Shown here: positions 26,993 to 36,253 of the stretch, piece by piece
Layout: each line of letters opens with the position of its first letter
How positions within the stretch are numbered: position 1 is the stretch's first letter
Assembly: GCA_016795505.1 (NCBI GenBank)
Contig: JAEUHH010000046.1
Location: 1 to 57,586 of the forward strand
Source: Verrucomicrobiales bacterium
GTDB taxonomy: Bacteria > Verrucomicrobiota > Verrucomicrobiia > Verrucomicrobiales > DEV007
Direction: 5' to 3'
Length of the DNA: 57,586 nt
Notes under the pieces: model-generated
Told to the model about the DNA's origin: nothing
What the model saw: the letters and a program-made list of their open reading frames with translations, nothing else
Databases searched by the model: none
Translations under genes and position numbers: made by a program

Positions 26993-27952
26993 ATGCTGCC
27001 CATCGTCTTCCTCGATCGCGACACCCTCGACGCCGGTGACATCGATTTCGGCCCGCTGGAAGCCGTCGGACCGGTCACCTACCACGGCATCACCCGGCCG
27101 GCCGACCTCCACGCGCGCCTCGCCGGAGCCGGTATCGTCCTGACCAACAAAGTGGTCATCGACGGCCCCGCCATGGACGCCGCGCCGGACCTGCGGCTCA
27201 TCCAGGTCGTCGCCACCGGCACCAACAATGTCGATCTGGCCGCCGCCCGCGAGCGCGGCATCGCCGTCTGCAATGTCAGCGGCTACTCCACGCCCTCCGT
27301 CGCCCAGCAGACCTTCGCGCTGCTGCTCAATCTCGTCACCAGCACCCATCGCCTCGCCGCCGAGGCTCCCCGCTGGGCCGAATCACCGATTTTCACCCGG
27401 CTGGACTACCCCATCACGGAATTGGCCGGCCGCACCCTCGGCATCGCCGGCCTCGGCGAGATCGGCCGGGCCGTCGCCCGCATCGGCGAGGCCTTCGGCA
27501 TGACCATCGTCGGCCTGGGCCGCGCCGGAGCCCCCGCCGCCGCTTCAGACGATTACCCCCGCCTCCCCCGCGAGCGCTTTTTCGCCGAGTGCGACGTCAT
27601 CTCGCTCCACTGCCCGCTCACGGAGGACAACCGCCACCTCATCAATGCCGACACCCTGGCCCTGATGAAGCCGACCGCCTACCTGATCAATACCGGCCGC
27701 GGCCCCCTCGTCGACGAGTCCGCCCTGCTCGATGCCCTCCGCGCCGGCCGCATCGCCGGAGCCGGACTCGATGTCCTTTCTGTCGAGCCGCCCGCGCCAG
27801 GTCACTCGCTGCTCGACCCGGCTTTGACCAACCTGATCGTCACCCCGCACACCGCGTGGGCGTCGCGGGAGGCCCGCCGCCGTCTTTTCGACCGGGTGGT
27901 GGCCAATCTGCGGGCGTTCCTCGCCGGAGAGCCCCTCGTGCGGGTGGCCTGA
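26993..27952 (+). CDS. D-2-hydroxyacid dehydrogenase
   Basis: A 319-residue NAD-dependent dehydrogenase of the glycerate/lactate type: Rossmann motif GIAGLGEIGRAVARI, catalytic arginine in NTGRGPLVDE, glutamate in GLDVLSVEP and histidine in VTPHTAWAS. It reduces 2-keto acids such as hydroxypyruvate or glyoxylate, or oxidises their D-hydroxy forms. There is no ACT or other regulatory domain, so it is not SerA of the long type. It starts 35 bases after secA and may be read from the same transcript. Confidence 0.9.
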   Translation: MLPIVFLDRDTLDAGDIDFGPLEAVGPVTYHGITRPADLHARLAGAGIVLTNKVVIDGPAMDAAPDLRLIQVVATGTNNVDLAAARERGIAVCNVSGYSTPSVAQQTFALLLNLVTSTHRLAAEAPRWAESPIFTRLDYPITELAGRTLGIAGLGEIGRAVARIGEAFGMTIVGLGRAGAPAAASDDYPRLPRERFFAECDVISLHCPLTEDNRHLINADTLALMKPTAYLINTGRGPLVDESALLDALRAGRIAGAGLDVLSVEPPAPGHSLLDPALTNLIVTPHTAWASREARRRLFDRVVANLRAFLAGEPLVRVA

Positions 27953-28024
27953 AGGCGCCCCGGACGCTTGAATTTGCTTGGCAAAGCGGTCCAACCCTGC
28001 TCAGGTGGGAGACTTTTCCCCGCC

Positions 28025-29503
28025 ATGCATCGACGGACCGTGACCTTTCTCTTCTTTGCCGGAGCCGCCTCGCTCGGGCTCACCGGCTGCACCATCGTCG
28101 GTCACGACTACGCCACGCCCTCGGGAGCCGCCCTCCCCGACGCTTGGAGCCAGTCGGTCGCGCGCGATCTCCAAGGCAGCAAGTCGTCCGGCATCGCCGG
28201 CTGGTGGAAAGGCTTCCAGGACCCCACGCTCAACGCCCTCATCGATCGGGCCCGGGAGTCGAATCCCGAACTCCAGATCGCCCTCGAGCGGGTCACCGAA
28301 GCCCGCGCCCAGAGGGGCATTGCCGCCAGCCAGGGCCTGCCCCAGGTGAATGCCGGAGGCGACTACCAGCGCCGCCGCGCCAGCGAAAGCCTGCTCGGAC
28401 CAGCGCCGGCCCAAAATCCCTCGAATCTCTACACCGCCGGCTTTGATGCGGGCTGGGAAATCGACCTTTTCGGCGGCATCCGCCGGTCCGTCGAAGCCGC
28501 CGAAGCCAGCATCGGCGCCCGCGAGGAGGACTACCGCGACGCCCTCGTCACCCTGTTCGCCGATGTCGCCCTGAATTACGCCGAATACCGCACCCTCGAG
28601 GCCCGGCTCGCCGTCGCCGAGAGCAACATCGCCGCCCAGCGCGGCTCCGTCGAGCTCACCCAGCGCCGCCTCGACGCGGGCCTGGTGCCCAAAATCGATG
28701 TGACCCAGGCGCAGACGAACCTCGCGCTTTCCGAGTCGCTCCTGCCTCAGTTGCGCGCCCAGATGACCCACGCGCGCAACCGCCTTTCCACCCTGACCGG
28801 CGGCTTTCCCGGCAGCCTCGACAGCCTGCTCGACAAATCGCGGCCCATCCCCCTGCCCAAGTCCGGCTACGCCGCCGGCCTGCCCGCCGACCTCGTCCGC
28901 GCCCGGCCGGACATCCGGCGCGCCGAGCGCGAGCTGGCCGCCCAAACCGCCCTCATCGGCGTGGCCGAAGCCGATCTCTACCCGCGCTTCACCCTGTTCG
29001 GCGACTTCAGCCTCCAGGCCGTCAACAGCGGCAACCTGCTCGACAGCCGCAGCCGCGCCTACGCCTTCGGCCCCGCCTTCCAGTGGCAGATTTTCAGCTC
29101 CGGCCGCATCCGCAATGCCATCAAGGTGGAGGAAAGCCGCACCGCCCGGGCCTACTCGGCCTACGAAGCCACTGTGCTGCGCGCCGTCGAGGAGGTCGAG
29201 ACCAGCATGGCCTCCATCGCCCACGAGCGCGACCGCCTCGCCGACATCGAGCGCGCCGTCGCCGCCTCGCGCGAGACGGTCAGCCTCATCAAGAACAACT
29301 ACGAAAATGGGCTGGTCAGCTTCCAGAACGTCCTCGATGCCGAGCGCACCAAGTTCAGCGCCGAGGACGAGGAGACCGTCTCGCGCGGCCAGATCGCCCG
29401 CCACTACATCACCCTCTACAAGGCGCTCGGCGGCGGCACCGCCACGGAACTCGTCCCGCCGCCCGCCGCCAGCCAGCCTGAATCCAAGCCCGCCCAGCCA
29501 TGA
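28025..29503 (+). CDS. Outer-membrane efflux lipoprotein (TolC/OprM-NodT type)
   Basis: A 492-residue outer-membrane factor. A lipoprotein signal (FLFFAGAASLGLTGC) anchors it, followed by WWKGFQDPTLNALIDRA, typical of NodT/OprM proteins, and the duplicated helical-barrel repeats (LLPQLRAQMTHARNRLSTLTG and VSLIKNNYENGLVSFQNVLDAE). It forms the exit duct of an RND pump with the next two genes. ATG 28025 is chosen because it starts the signal peptide. Its stop overlaps an ATG (29500, ATGA) in the frame of the adaptor, showing the original coupling. Confidence 0.92.
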   Translation: MHRRTVTFLFFAGAASLGLTGCTIVGHDYATPSGAALPDAWSQSVARDLQGSKSSGIAGWWKGFQDPTLNALIDRARESNPELQIALERVTEARAQRGIAASQGLPQVNAGGDYQRRRASESLLGPAPAQNPSNLYTAGFDAGWEIDLFGGIRRSVEAAEASIGAREEDYRDALVTLFADVALNYAEYRTLEARLAVAESNIAAQRGSVELTQRRLDAGLVPKIDVTQAQTNLALSESLLPQLRAQMTHARNRLSTLTGGFPGSLDSLLDKSRPIPLPKSGYAAGLPADLVRARPDIRRAERELAAQTALIGVAEADLYPRFTLFGDFSLQAVNSGNLLDSRSRAYAFGPAFQWQIFSSGRIRNAIKVEESRTARAYSAYEATVLRAVEEVETSMASIAHERDRLADIERAVAASRETVSLIKNNYENGLVSFQNVLDAERTKFSAEDEETVSRGQIARHYITLYKALGGGTATELVPPPAASQPESKPAQP

Positions 29504-29536
29504 GCCCCGCCCCGATCGTCCGCCGCCGGCGCCCCG

Positions 29537-29584
29537 TTTCGATGCAACAGGGTTGTCTCTCCGATCGTACCCTGTTTGATCGGA
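29537..29584. repeat. Dispersed palindrome at the 5' end of the efflux adaptor
   Basis: Arms TTTCGATGCAACAGGGT (29537-29553) and ACCCTGTTTGATCGGA (29569-29584) flank a 15-base loop. The last base of the repeat is the A of the ATG that begins the lipoprotein signal. It lies inside the longer frame that starts at 29500 and does not break it. Confidence 0.87.
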
Positions 29585-30741
29585 TGGCCCGCCCCGTGGC
29601 CGTCCTCACGGCGATCCTGGGTCTGGCCGCCTGTCAGGAAAAGAATGCCTTCGTCCCGCCGCCGCCGCCGGAGGTGGACTTCATCCATCCCTACATCGGC
29701 CCCGTCTCGGTCCATGTCGAGGCACCCGGCCGCACCGCCTCGGCCACCCGCGCGGAGGTCCGCGCCCGGGTGAAGGGCTTCCTCCAGGCACGGCATTTCG
29801 AGCCGGGCAGCTTTGTCAAAGCCGGCGCCCCGCTGTTTTCCATCGAGCCCGAGCAGTTCCAGGCCGCCGTCGATGCCGCCCAGGGCCAGCTCGACCGCGC
29901 TCAGGCCGATCTCGGCATCGCCACGACGAATTTGGAGAAGCGCAAGCAGGCCTCGCTGACCGGCGCCGTTTCCCAGATCGACGTCGCCGCCGCCGATGCC
30001 GAGGCAAAGGGCGCCGCCGCCAACGTGAAGATCGCCGAAGCCAATCTCGCGGACGCCAAGCGCGACCTCGGCTACACGAAGATCGCCTCGCCCATCGACG
30101 GCCTGGTCTCGAAGGAACTCGTCGATATCGGCAATCTCGTCGGTGCGGACGGCGCCACGTTGCTCACCACGGTCGTCAACGACAACCCCGTCCTGGTCGA
30201 GTTCGAAGCCAACGAGCGCGACATCCTCACCCATCTCGCCAGCCGTCCCTCGGCCGACCGCCCCGGCTACGGCGAGGCTTTCAACGGACTGGCCCTGAAG
30301 CTCACCCTGTCCGACGGCACCATCTATCCGCACCCGGGCAAGCTCGACTTCCTCGACAATGCGGTCGATCCCCAGACCGGCACGATCCGTCTCCGCGCCC
30401 AGTTTCCCAATCCCGATGGCGCGCTGACCTCCGGCCTGTTCGTGCGGGTCGGCCTGCCGGTGCTGAAATGGACCCAGCCCGACGCGCGGGCGATCCGCCT
30501 GCCGGCCCAGTTGGTGCAGCGCGACCTCGGTGGCAGCTTCGTGCTGGTCATCGGCGAGGGGGACAAGATCGAGCGCCGTCCGGTGGAGACCACGGCTTTC
30601 CGCGAGGGCGACCAGGTCATCCTCGCCAACGGCCTCGAAGCCGGCGATCGCGTCGTGGCCAGCCACCTCCAGAAAGCCCGGCCCGGCATGACCGTGGTGC
30701 CGAAGGCCCGCCCCACCGAGACGCCCGCTCCCGGCGCCTGA
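29584..30741 (+). CDS. RND efflux periplasmic adaptor (membrane fusion protein)
   Basis: An adaptor with a lipoprotein signal (MARPVAVLTAILGLAAC), a lipoyl/barrel-sandwich start (SVHVEAPGRTASATRAEVRARVKGFL), a coiled-coil hairpin, and the second lipoyl half GYTKIASPIDGLVSKELVDIGNLV. Full-length proteins link the inner-membrane pump to the outer duct. ATG 29584 gives 385 residues and a textbook signal. The frame is also open from ATG 29500, which overlaps the stop of the TolC gene and looks like the ancestral coupled start; the palindrome at 29537 lies between the two. Confidence 0.9.
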   Translation: MARPVAVLTAILGLAACQEKNAFVPPPPPEVDFIHPYIGPVSVHVEAPGRTASATRAEVRARVKGFLQARHFEPGSFVKAGAPLFSIEPEQFQAAVDAAQGQLDRAQADLGIATTNLEKRKQASLTGAVSQIDVAAADAEAKGAAANVKIAEANLADAKRDLGYTKIASPIDGLVSKELVDIGNLVGADGATLLTTVVNDNPVLVEFEANERDILTHLASRPSADRPGYGEAFNGLALKLTLSDGTIYPHPGKLDFLDNAVDPQTGTIRLRAQFPNPDGALTSGLFVRVGLPVLKWTQPDARAIRLPAQLVQRDLGGSFVLVIGEGDKIERRPVETTAFREGDQVILANGLEAGDRVVASHLQKARPGMTVVPKARPTETPAPGA

Positions 30742-30781
30742 TTCGGAACCCGGCTCCCGTCCCCACGCCCCACCGCGCGCC

Positions 30782-33700
30782 ATGTTCAGCCACTTTTTCA
30801 TCCGAAGGCCCATTTTCGCCGCGGTCATCTCGATCGTCATCGTGCTGGTCGGACTGGTGGCCATGACCGTGCTGCCCATCGCCCGGTATCCGGACATCGC
30901 ACCGCCAACGGTGAAGATCTCCGCCGTCTATCCCGGCGCCGATGCCCGCACCATCGCCGAGACGGTCGCCGCGCCGATCGAGCAGGAGGTCAACGGCGTC
31001 GAGGGCATGATCTACATGTCCAGCGTGAGCGCCAACGACGGCTCGATGAACCTGACCGTGACCTTCGCACCGGGCACCGACCTCGACACCGCGAACGTGC
31101 TCACGCAGAACCGCGTCGCCGTCGCCGAGGCCCGCCTGCCAGAGGAGGTGAAGCGCCAGGGCGTCACGGTCAAGAAGCAGAGCACCGATGTCGTGATGTA
31201 CATCGGCTTTTCCTCGCCCCAGGGCACCTGGAACGATGAATTTCTGAGCAATTTCGTCAACCAGCGCATCAAGGACGAGATCGCCCGCGTCCCCGGCGTG
31301 GGGAACGTGCAGGTCTTCGGCGCGGGGCAGTTCAGCATGCGCGTCTGGCTCGATCCGCAGCGGCTCCGCACCTACGGCATCACCGCCAGCGACGCGGTCG
31401 ATGCCATCCGCCAGCAGAACCGCCAGGTCGCCGGCGGCCGGGTCGGCGGGGCGCCCGCCGTGGATGGCGTCGCCTACGAATACACGGTGAACGTGCCGGG
31501 CCGTCTCTCGGAGATCGGGGAGTTCGAGTCGATCGTGGTGAAAACCGCCCCCGACGGCCGGCTCATCCGCCTGCGCGACGTGGCCCGCATCGAGCTGGGC
31601 GCGGACAGCTACAGTTTGTCTTCCCAGCTCAATGGGGAGCCCTCCGCCACCATCGCCATTTACCAGATCCCGGGATCGAACATCATCCAGGTCGCCGACG
31701 GGGTGCAGGCCAAGCTCGCCGAGCTCCGCCCCAGCTTTCCCGACGACCTCATCCCGACCATCATCTACGACAACACCGACATCATCCGCGCCTCCATTCA
31801 GGGCGTGGTGCAGACGCTCTTTGAGGCCCTCGTGCTGGTGGTGCTGACGGTCTTCCTGTTCCTTCAGAACTTCCGCGCCACGCTGGTTCCGCTGGCCACC
31901 ATCCCGGTCTCCCTCATCGGCACCTTCGCGGTCATGCTGGCGCTCGATTACTCGCTGAACCAGCTCACCCTCTTCGGCCTGGTCCTCGTCATCGGCATTG
32001 TCGTGGACGATGCCATCGTCGTCGTCGAGAACACGACCCGCTGGATCGAGGAAGGCCTGAGCCCGAAGGAGGCGACGGAAAAAGCCATGCTGGAGGTTAG
32101 CGGCCCGGTCGTCGCCACGACTCTCGTGCTGCTCGCGGTCTTCGTGCCCACGCTGGCGATGGGCGGCATCACCGGCACGCTGTTCAAGCAGTTCGCGGTC
32201 ACCATCTCGATCGCCACGGTCTTCAGTTCGATCAACGCCCTCACCCTGAGCCCCGCGCTGTGCGCCATCCTGCTGCGAAAGCAGGAAAAGGAGCCCCGCG
32301 GCCTGTTCCGCCTCTTCAACCGCGGTCTCGATCGGGTGACCGGCGGCTATCTCGGCGTCACCCGTCTCGCCATCCGGCGCGCCTTCATCGGCGTGGTCCT
32401 GTTCGCCGGTCTCACCATCGGCTCGGTGCTGGGACTCGGCAGCCTGCCGACCGGTTTTGTGCCGCAGGAGGACGAGGGCTACTGCATCGTCAATGTCCAG
32501 CTCCCCGACGGCGCCTCGCTCCAGCGCACCCGCACGGTGTTGAATCAGGTCAATGCCATCGTCAAAGAGGTGCCCGGCGTGTCGGACTTCCTCACCATCG
32601 CCGGCTACGGCCTCATTGACGGCGCGGCCAGCTCGAACACCGGCTTCCTCGTCGTCACCTTCGACCCGTGGGAGGAGCGCGCCACGCCCGCCCTGCATCA
32701 GGCCGCCCTGATCCGCCAGATCAACATGCGGCTCGCCCGCCATCCCGAGGCCATCGCCTTCGCCTTCCCCATGCCGTCGCTGCCCGGTGTCGGCACCTCC
32801 GGCGGCTTCACCTTCATGCTGCAGGACCGCGGCGGGGTCGGATTCGAGACGCTCCAGCAGGTCACCCGCGAAATCATCGAGGACGGCTCCACCCAGAGCG
32901 GCCTCGCGGGCATGAACACCACCTTCCGCGCCAACGTGCCGCAGTTGCGGGTGGATGTCGATCGCGACCAGGTGCTCCGCACCGGCACGCCGCTACCCTC
33001 CGTGTTCGACACCCTCCAGGTCAATCTCGGCTCGGCCTATGTCAATGATTTCACCCTTTTTGGCCGTATTTTCAAAGTCACCGCCCAAGCCGACGCCCCC
33101 TACCGGGCCGATCCAGAGGCCATTCGGCGACTGGAACTGCGCGGCTCCGGCGGCGAGATGATTCCGCTCGGCTCCCTCGCCCAGGTAACCGAAACGAATG
33201 GGCCGCAGACCGTCACGCGATTCAATCTGTATCCCTCCGTGAAGATTCTGGGCCAGCCCGCGCCCGGCTTCAGCTCCGGCGAGGCGCTCGACATCATGGA
33301 GAGCATGGCAGCGCAGAAGCTGCCCGACACGCTCGGCTACAACTGGTCCGAGCTGTCCTATCAGGAGAAAATCGCCGCCGGTGGCAATGCCGCGATCTTC
33401 CTGTTCGCCATCGTGCTGGTCTATCTCGTGCTCGCGGCCCAGTACGAGAGTTGGTCGATCCCCGTCTCGGTCGTGCTGTCCGTGCCCACCGCCCTGCTCG
33501 GTGCCTATCTCGCCATCTGGTGGCGCGGGATGGAAAACAACGTCTACACCCAGATCGGCATCGTCCTGCTCATCGGGTTGTCGACAAAAAGCGCCATCCT
33601 CGTAGTCGAATTCGCCAAGGTTCTCCGCGAAGAGGGCAAAAGCGTCATCGACGCCGCCCTGGAGGCCACCCGTCTGCGTTTCCGGGCCGTCATGATGACC

Positions 33701-33898
33701 GCCCTGTCGTTCATTCTCGGCGTGATCCCACTCCTCATCGCCAGCGGCGCCGGCTCCGCCAGCCAGCGGGTCATCGGCACCGCGGTTTTTGGCGGGATGA
33801 TCGCCGCCACCTTCCTCAGCCTCGCGATCGTGCCGATGCTCTACTACGTCGTCCAGACGCTGACGGAGAAGCTGGGACGCTCATCAAAGGGTTCGTGA
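30782..33898 (+). CDS. RND multidrug efflux transporter, HAE1 (AcrB-like)
   Basis: A 1038-residue inner-membrane pump. It opens with FFIRRPIFAAVISIVIVLVG, has the two large periplasmic loops, and TM4 carries the GIVVDDAIVVVENTTRWIEE proton-relay aspartates. The second half has STKSAILVVEFAKVLREEG, the usual TM10 lysine region. The length and layout match AcrB/MexB. With the preceding TolC-type and adaptor genes it forms a complete tripartite pump expelling drugs, dyes or host compounds; the spectrum cannot be predicted. No repressor gene of the TetR type adjoins it. Confidence 0.95.
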   Translation: MFSHFFIRRPIFAAVISIVIVLVGLVAMTVLPIARYPDIAPPTVKISAVYPGADARTIAETVAAPIEQEVNGVEGMIYMSSVSANDGSMNLTVTFAPGTDLDTANVLTQNRVAVAEARLPEEVKRQGVTVKKQSTDVVMYIGFSSPQGTWNDEFLSNFVNQRIKDEIARVPGVGNVQVFGAGQFSMRVWLDPQRLRTYGITASDAVDAIRQQNRQVAGGRVGGAPAVDGVAYEYTVNVPGRLSEIGEFESIVVKTAPDGRLIRLRDVARIELGADSYSLSSQLNGEPSATIAIYQIPGSNIIQVADGVQAKLAELRPSFPDDLIPTIIYDNTDIIRASIQGVVQTLFEALVLVVLTVFLFLQNFRATLVPLATIPVSLIGTFAVMLALDYSLNQLTLFGLVLVIGIVVDDAIVVVENTTRWIEEGLSPKEATEKAMLEVSGPVVATTLVLLAVFVPTLAMGGITGTLFKQFAVTISIATVFSSINALTLSPALCAILLRKQEKEPRGLFRLFNRGLDRVTGGYLGVTRLAIRRAFIGVVLFAGLTIGSVLGLGSLPTGFVPQEDEGYCIVNVQLPDGASLQRTRTVLNQVNAIVKEVPGVSDFLTIAGYGLIDGAASSNTGFLVVTFDPWEERATPALHQAALIRQINMRLARHPEAIAFAFPMPSLPGVGTSGGFTFMLQDRGGVGFETLQQVTREIIEDGSTQSGLAGMNTTFRANVPQLRVDVDRDQVLRTGTPLPSVFDTLQVNLGSAYVNDFTLFGRIFKVTAQADAPYRADPEAIRRLELRGSGGEMIPLGSLAQVTETNGPQTVTRFNLYPSVKILGQPAPGFSSGEALDIMESMAAQKLPDTLGYNWSELSYQEKIAAGGNAAIFLFAIVLVYLVLAAQYESWSIPVSVVLSVPTALLGAYLAIWWRGMENNVYTQIGIVLLIGLSTKSAILVVEFAKVLREEGKSVIDAALEATRLRFRAVMMTALSFILGVIPLLIASGAGSASQRVIGTAVFGGMIAATFLSLAIVPMLYYVVQTLTEKLGRSSKGS

Positions 33899-33996
33899 TG
33901 CCCTCGAGAATCTGGCGAGAATGCGGGCCATGAGAGTGGTCAGACCATCCCCCCACTCCAATTTCTCGCAACGCGCTCCAGAACCGAACTCCCGAA

Positions 33997-35127
33997 TCAG
34001 GGACGGCCTCCTTTGTCCTCGATACCGCTGCTGTTCCACATGAAGTAGATGTCTTCCGTGCTTGGAATCTCTGTTGGCCGGACGAACCGGAAACCCAGCC
34101 ATAAGGCATCGGTAAGGTACCAATAACTTTTCACCAAGTAAAGATCGAGCACTTTCCATTCCGGATTCGAATAGGTTCGGGCGGCGCTGCGGCAAAGGTC
34201 GGCTTTGTCGTACCAGGACCCGCCACGGGCGACGTGAGAGTAGAGCTTCACTCCCGCGACATAGGGCGCCTCCACGGGTTCTCCGGCGGACTTCCAGGAT
34301 CGGTATGAAACCTTCTCATGGAGATCGAGACACCACTCAATCACGTTGCCATGCATGTCGTAGAGGCCCCAGGGATTGGGTTTTTTCGTTCCAACTTTTT
34401 CGTAACCGGTCCGCTTTTGCTCTGGATCATACACATCATACTCACCCAATTGGGCCGGATCGTCTCCAAAATGATAGATCGTCGTGGTTCCAGCGCGACA
34501 GGCATACTCCCATTCAGCCTCAGTCGGCAGTCGGTAGTAATGCCCCGTCTGGAAGCTGAGCCATTCGCAGAACTTGCTGGCTGCATGGTGGGTCATGCAA
34601 ACGGCGGGATAACCTTTGGTTCCCATGCCAAAACTCATTTCCTAGTAGGGTGTGGTCGGCGCGGAGACCAGATCAGCGGCATCCATACCTTCCTCTACTT
34701 TGAGCAGCGACCCATCCTTGTTCCTAGAGACATTCGTAATCATGAACGGCTCATAGAGATCCCACGTCACCTCATATTTCCCCATCCAGAAGGGCTTGAT
34801 TCGCACCTTCACCTGCGGCATTTCATCGACGAACCGGTGCGGATCACTCGCCGGGCTTCCCATGATGAACTCACCGCCCGGGATCGCAACCATCTCGTAC
34901 GACTCTCCCGATTTCGGCACTTTCGATGTGTAGTGGCGATGTACTTCACGGGCCGACTCGACCAGTTTTGGTCTCAATTTGCGGATGCGCTCCAAGGCGG
35001 CCTGATCCACGGATGGGAGGAGATCAATCGGCAGCGTGGCGCCGCCCATTGCCTTACCGTCCTGAGCCCCCGAGGAATGCGGCAGAACCAGAACCAGCCA
35101 TGCCCATAAGATGCGGGTCGTTTTCAT
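33997..35127 (-). pseudogene. FGE/SUMF1-domain protein interrupted by an in-frame TAG
   Basis: Read on the minus strand, ATG 35127 gives a signal peptide (ILWAWLVLVLPHSSGA) and the start of a formylglycine-generating-enzyme-like domain: MVAIPGGEFIMGS, then FWMGKYEVTWDLYEPFM. A TAG at 34644-34642 follows SAPTTPY. The same frame then continues EMSFGMGTKGYPAVCMTHHA, RLPTEAEWEYACRAGTT, WGLYDMHGNVIEWC and VARGGSWYDKAD, to the stop at 33997, so nothing is missing except one codon. FGE-like proteins oxidise a sulfatase cysteine or act as other modifying enzymes. The region is AT-richer than its neighbours, suggesting later arrival. A sequencing error cannot be excluded. Confidence 0.85.
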
Positions 35128-35353
35128 AAAGCCGATCGTAGGTGACGAAGCAAGCTTTGGCAATCTCCCAGGGCAATGCGACATCCATCGCCGAATAGAT
35201 CCATTCCCAGTGGTCAGACCTGCCACAAACGGCAAAGGGCTGCCCGCTGCGACCACCCCAACAGCTTCCGTCCGGCTGGCGCACCCTCCGCATACCCCGG
35301 TTGAATCCCCGCCCGGTCGCGCTTAGGCTCCGGACTCGTTTTCCCCACCCCGC

Positions 35354-36163
35354 ATGATCCCTTCCGGCCCGGCCCAGACGCGCTTCCGTCCCTGCATCGA
35401 CCTGCACGAGGGCCGCGTGAAGCAGATCGTCGGCGGCACGCTCGACTCGGCCACCGAGTCGCTGCGGACCAATTTCGTCGCCGATCAGCCGCCCGCCTGG
35501 TTCGCCTCGCAGTTCGCCCGCGACGGTCTGCGCGGCGGACACGTCATCATGCTCGGTCCCGGCAACGAATCCGCCGCCCGCGAGGCACTCTCCGCCTACC
35601 CGGACGGGTTGCAGATCGGCGGCGGCATCACCGATGAGAATGCCGCCGCGTGGCTCGATGCCGGCGCCACCCATGTCATCGCCACGTCCTTTCTCTTCGA
35701 CCGCGACGGCCGGCTCCAGGAGGAAAAGCTCGCCCGGCTCGTGCGGGCCACCGGCTGGATGCAGCTCGTCATCGACCTGAGCTGCCGCCGCACCGACGAC
35801 GGCGGCTGGGTCGTCGCGATGAACCGCTGGCAGACCCTCACCGACCTGCCGCTCACCCATGAAACCCTTGACCGCCTCGCCGGCTCCTGCGCGGAGTTCC
35901 TCATCCACGCCGCCGATGTGGAGGGCCTCTGCGGCGGCATCGACGCCGACCTCGTCGCCCTGCTCGGGGCCTGGGGTAAAAAGCCGGTCACCTACGCCGG
36001 CGGCGCCCGCTCCCTCGACGATCTCCACCGGGTCGAGCAGCTCAGCGGCGGCAAGGTCGATCTCACCATCGGCAGCGCCCTCGATCTTTTCGGCGGCTCG
36101 CTGGTGAAATACGCCGACTGTGTCGCCTTCAACCGGCGACCTCCCGCGAATGCGTCGCCGTAA
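35354..36163 (+). CDS. hisA: HisA, phosphoribosylformimino-5-aminoimidazole carboxamide ribotide isomerase, eukaryotic-like type
   Basis: A 269-residue TIM-barrel isomerase of the fourth histidine step (ProFAR to PRFAR). The opening FRPCIDLHEGRVKQIVGGTL follows the yeast HIS6 form rather than the usual bacterial start, as do HVIMLGPGNESAAREAL, LQIGGGITDENAAAWLDAGA and VIATSFLF. The second-half phosphate motif YAGGARSLDDL is present. Such HisA proteins are known from fungi, plants and a few bacteria. The gene stands alone, with C-rich leader and no Shine-Dalgarno. Confidence 0.9.
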   Translation: MIPSGPAQTRFRPCIDLHEGRVKQIVGGTLDSATESLRTNFVADQPPAWFASQFARDGLRGGHVIMLGPGNESAAREALSAYPDGLQIGGGITDENAAAWLDAGATHVIATSFLFDRDGRLQEEKLARLVRATGWMQLVIDLSCRRTDDGGWVVAMNRWQTLTDLPLTHETLDRLAGSCAEFLIHAADVEGLCGGIDADLVALLGAWGKKPVTYAGGARSLDDLHRVEQLSGGKVDLTIGSALDLFGGSLVKYADCVAFNRRPPANASP

Positions 36164-36253
36164 ACTTTTCGAGAAAAGCCGTCTTTCCAGCGACGCTTGA
36201 AAGGCATCCCCGCCAGCGACTTTCCCGTTTTCCGACTTCGACCTGCCAGATTC

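Noticed and set aside
34642-34644. Read-through or recoding of TAG in the FGE-like gene (e.g. pyrrolysine)
   Set aside because: No recoding signal or suppressor gene is seen, and a simple nonsense change or sequencing error explains it.
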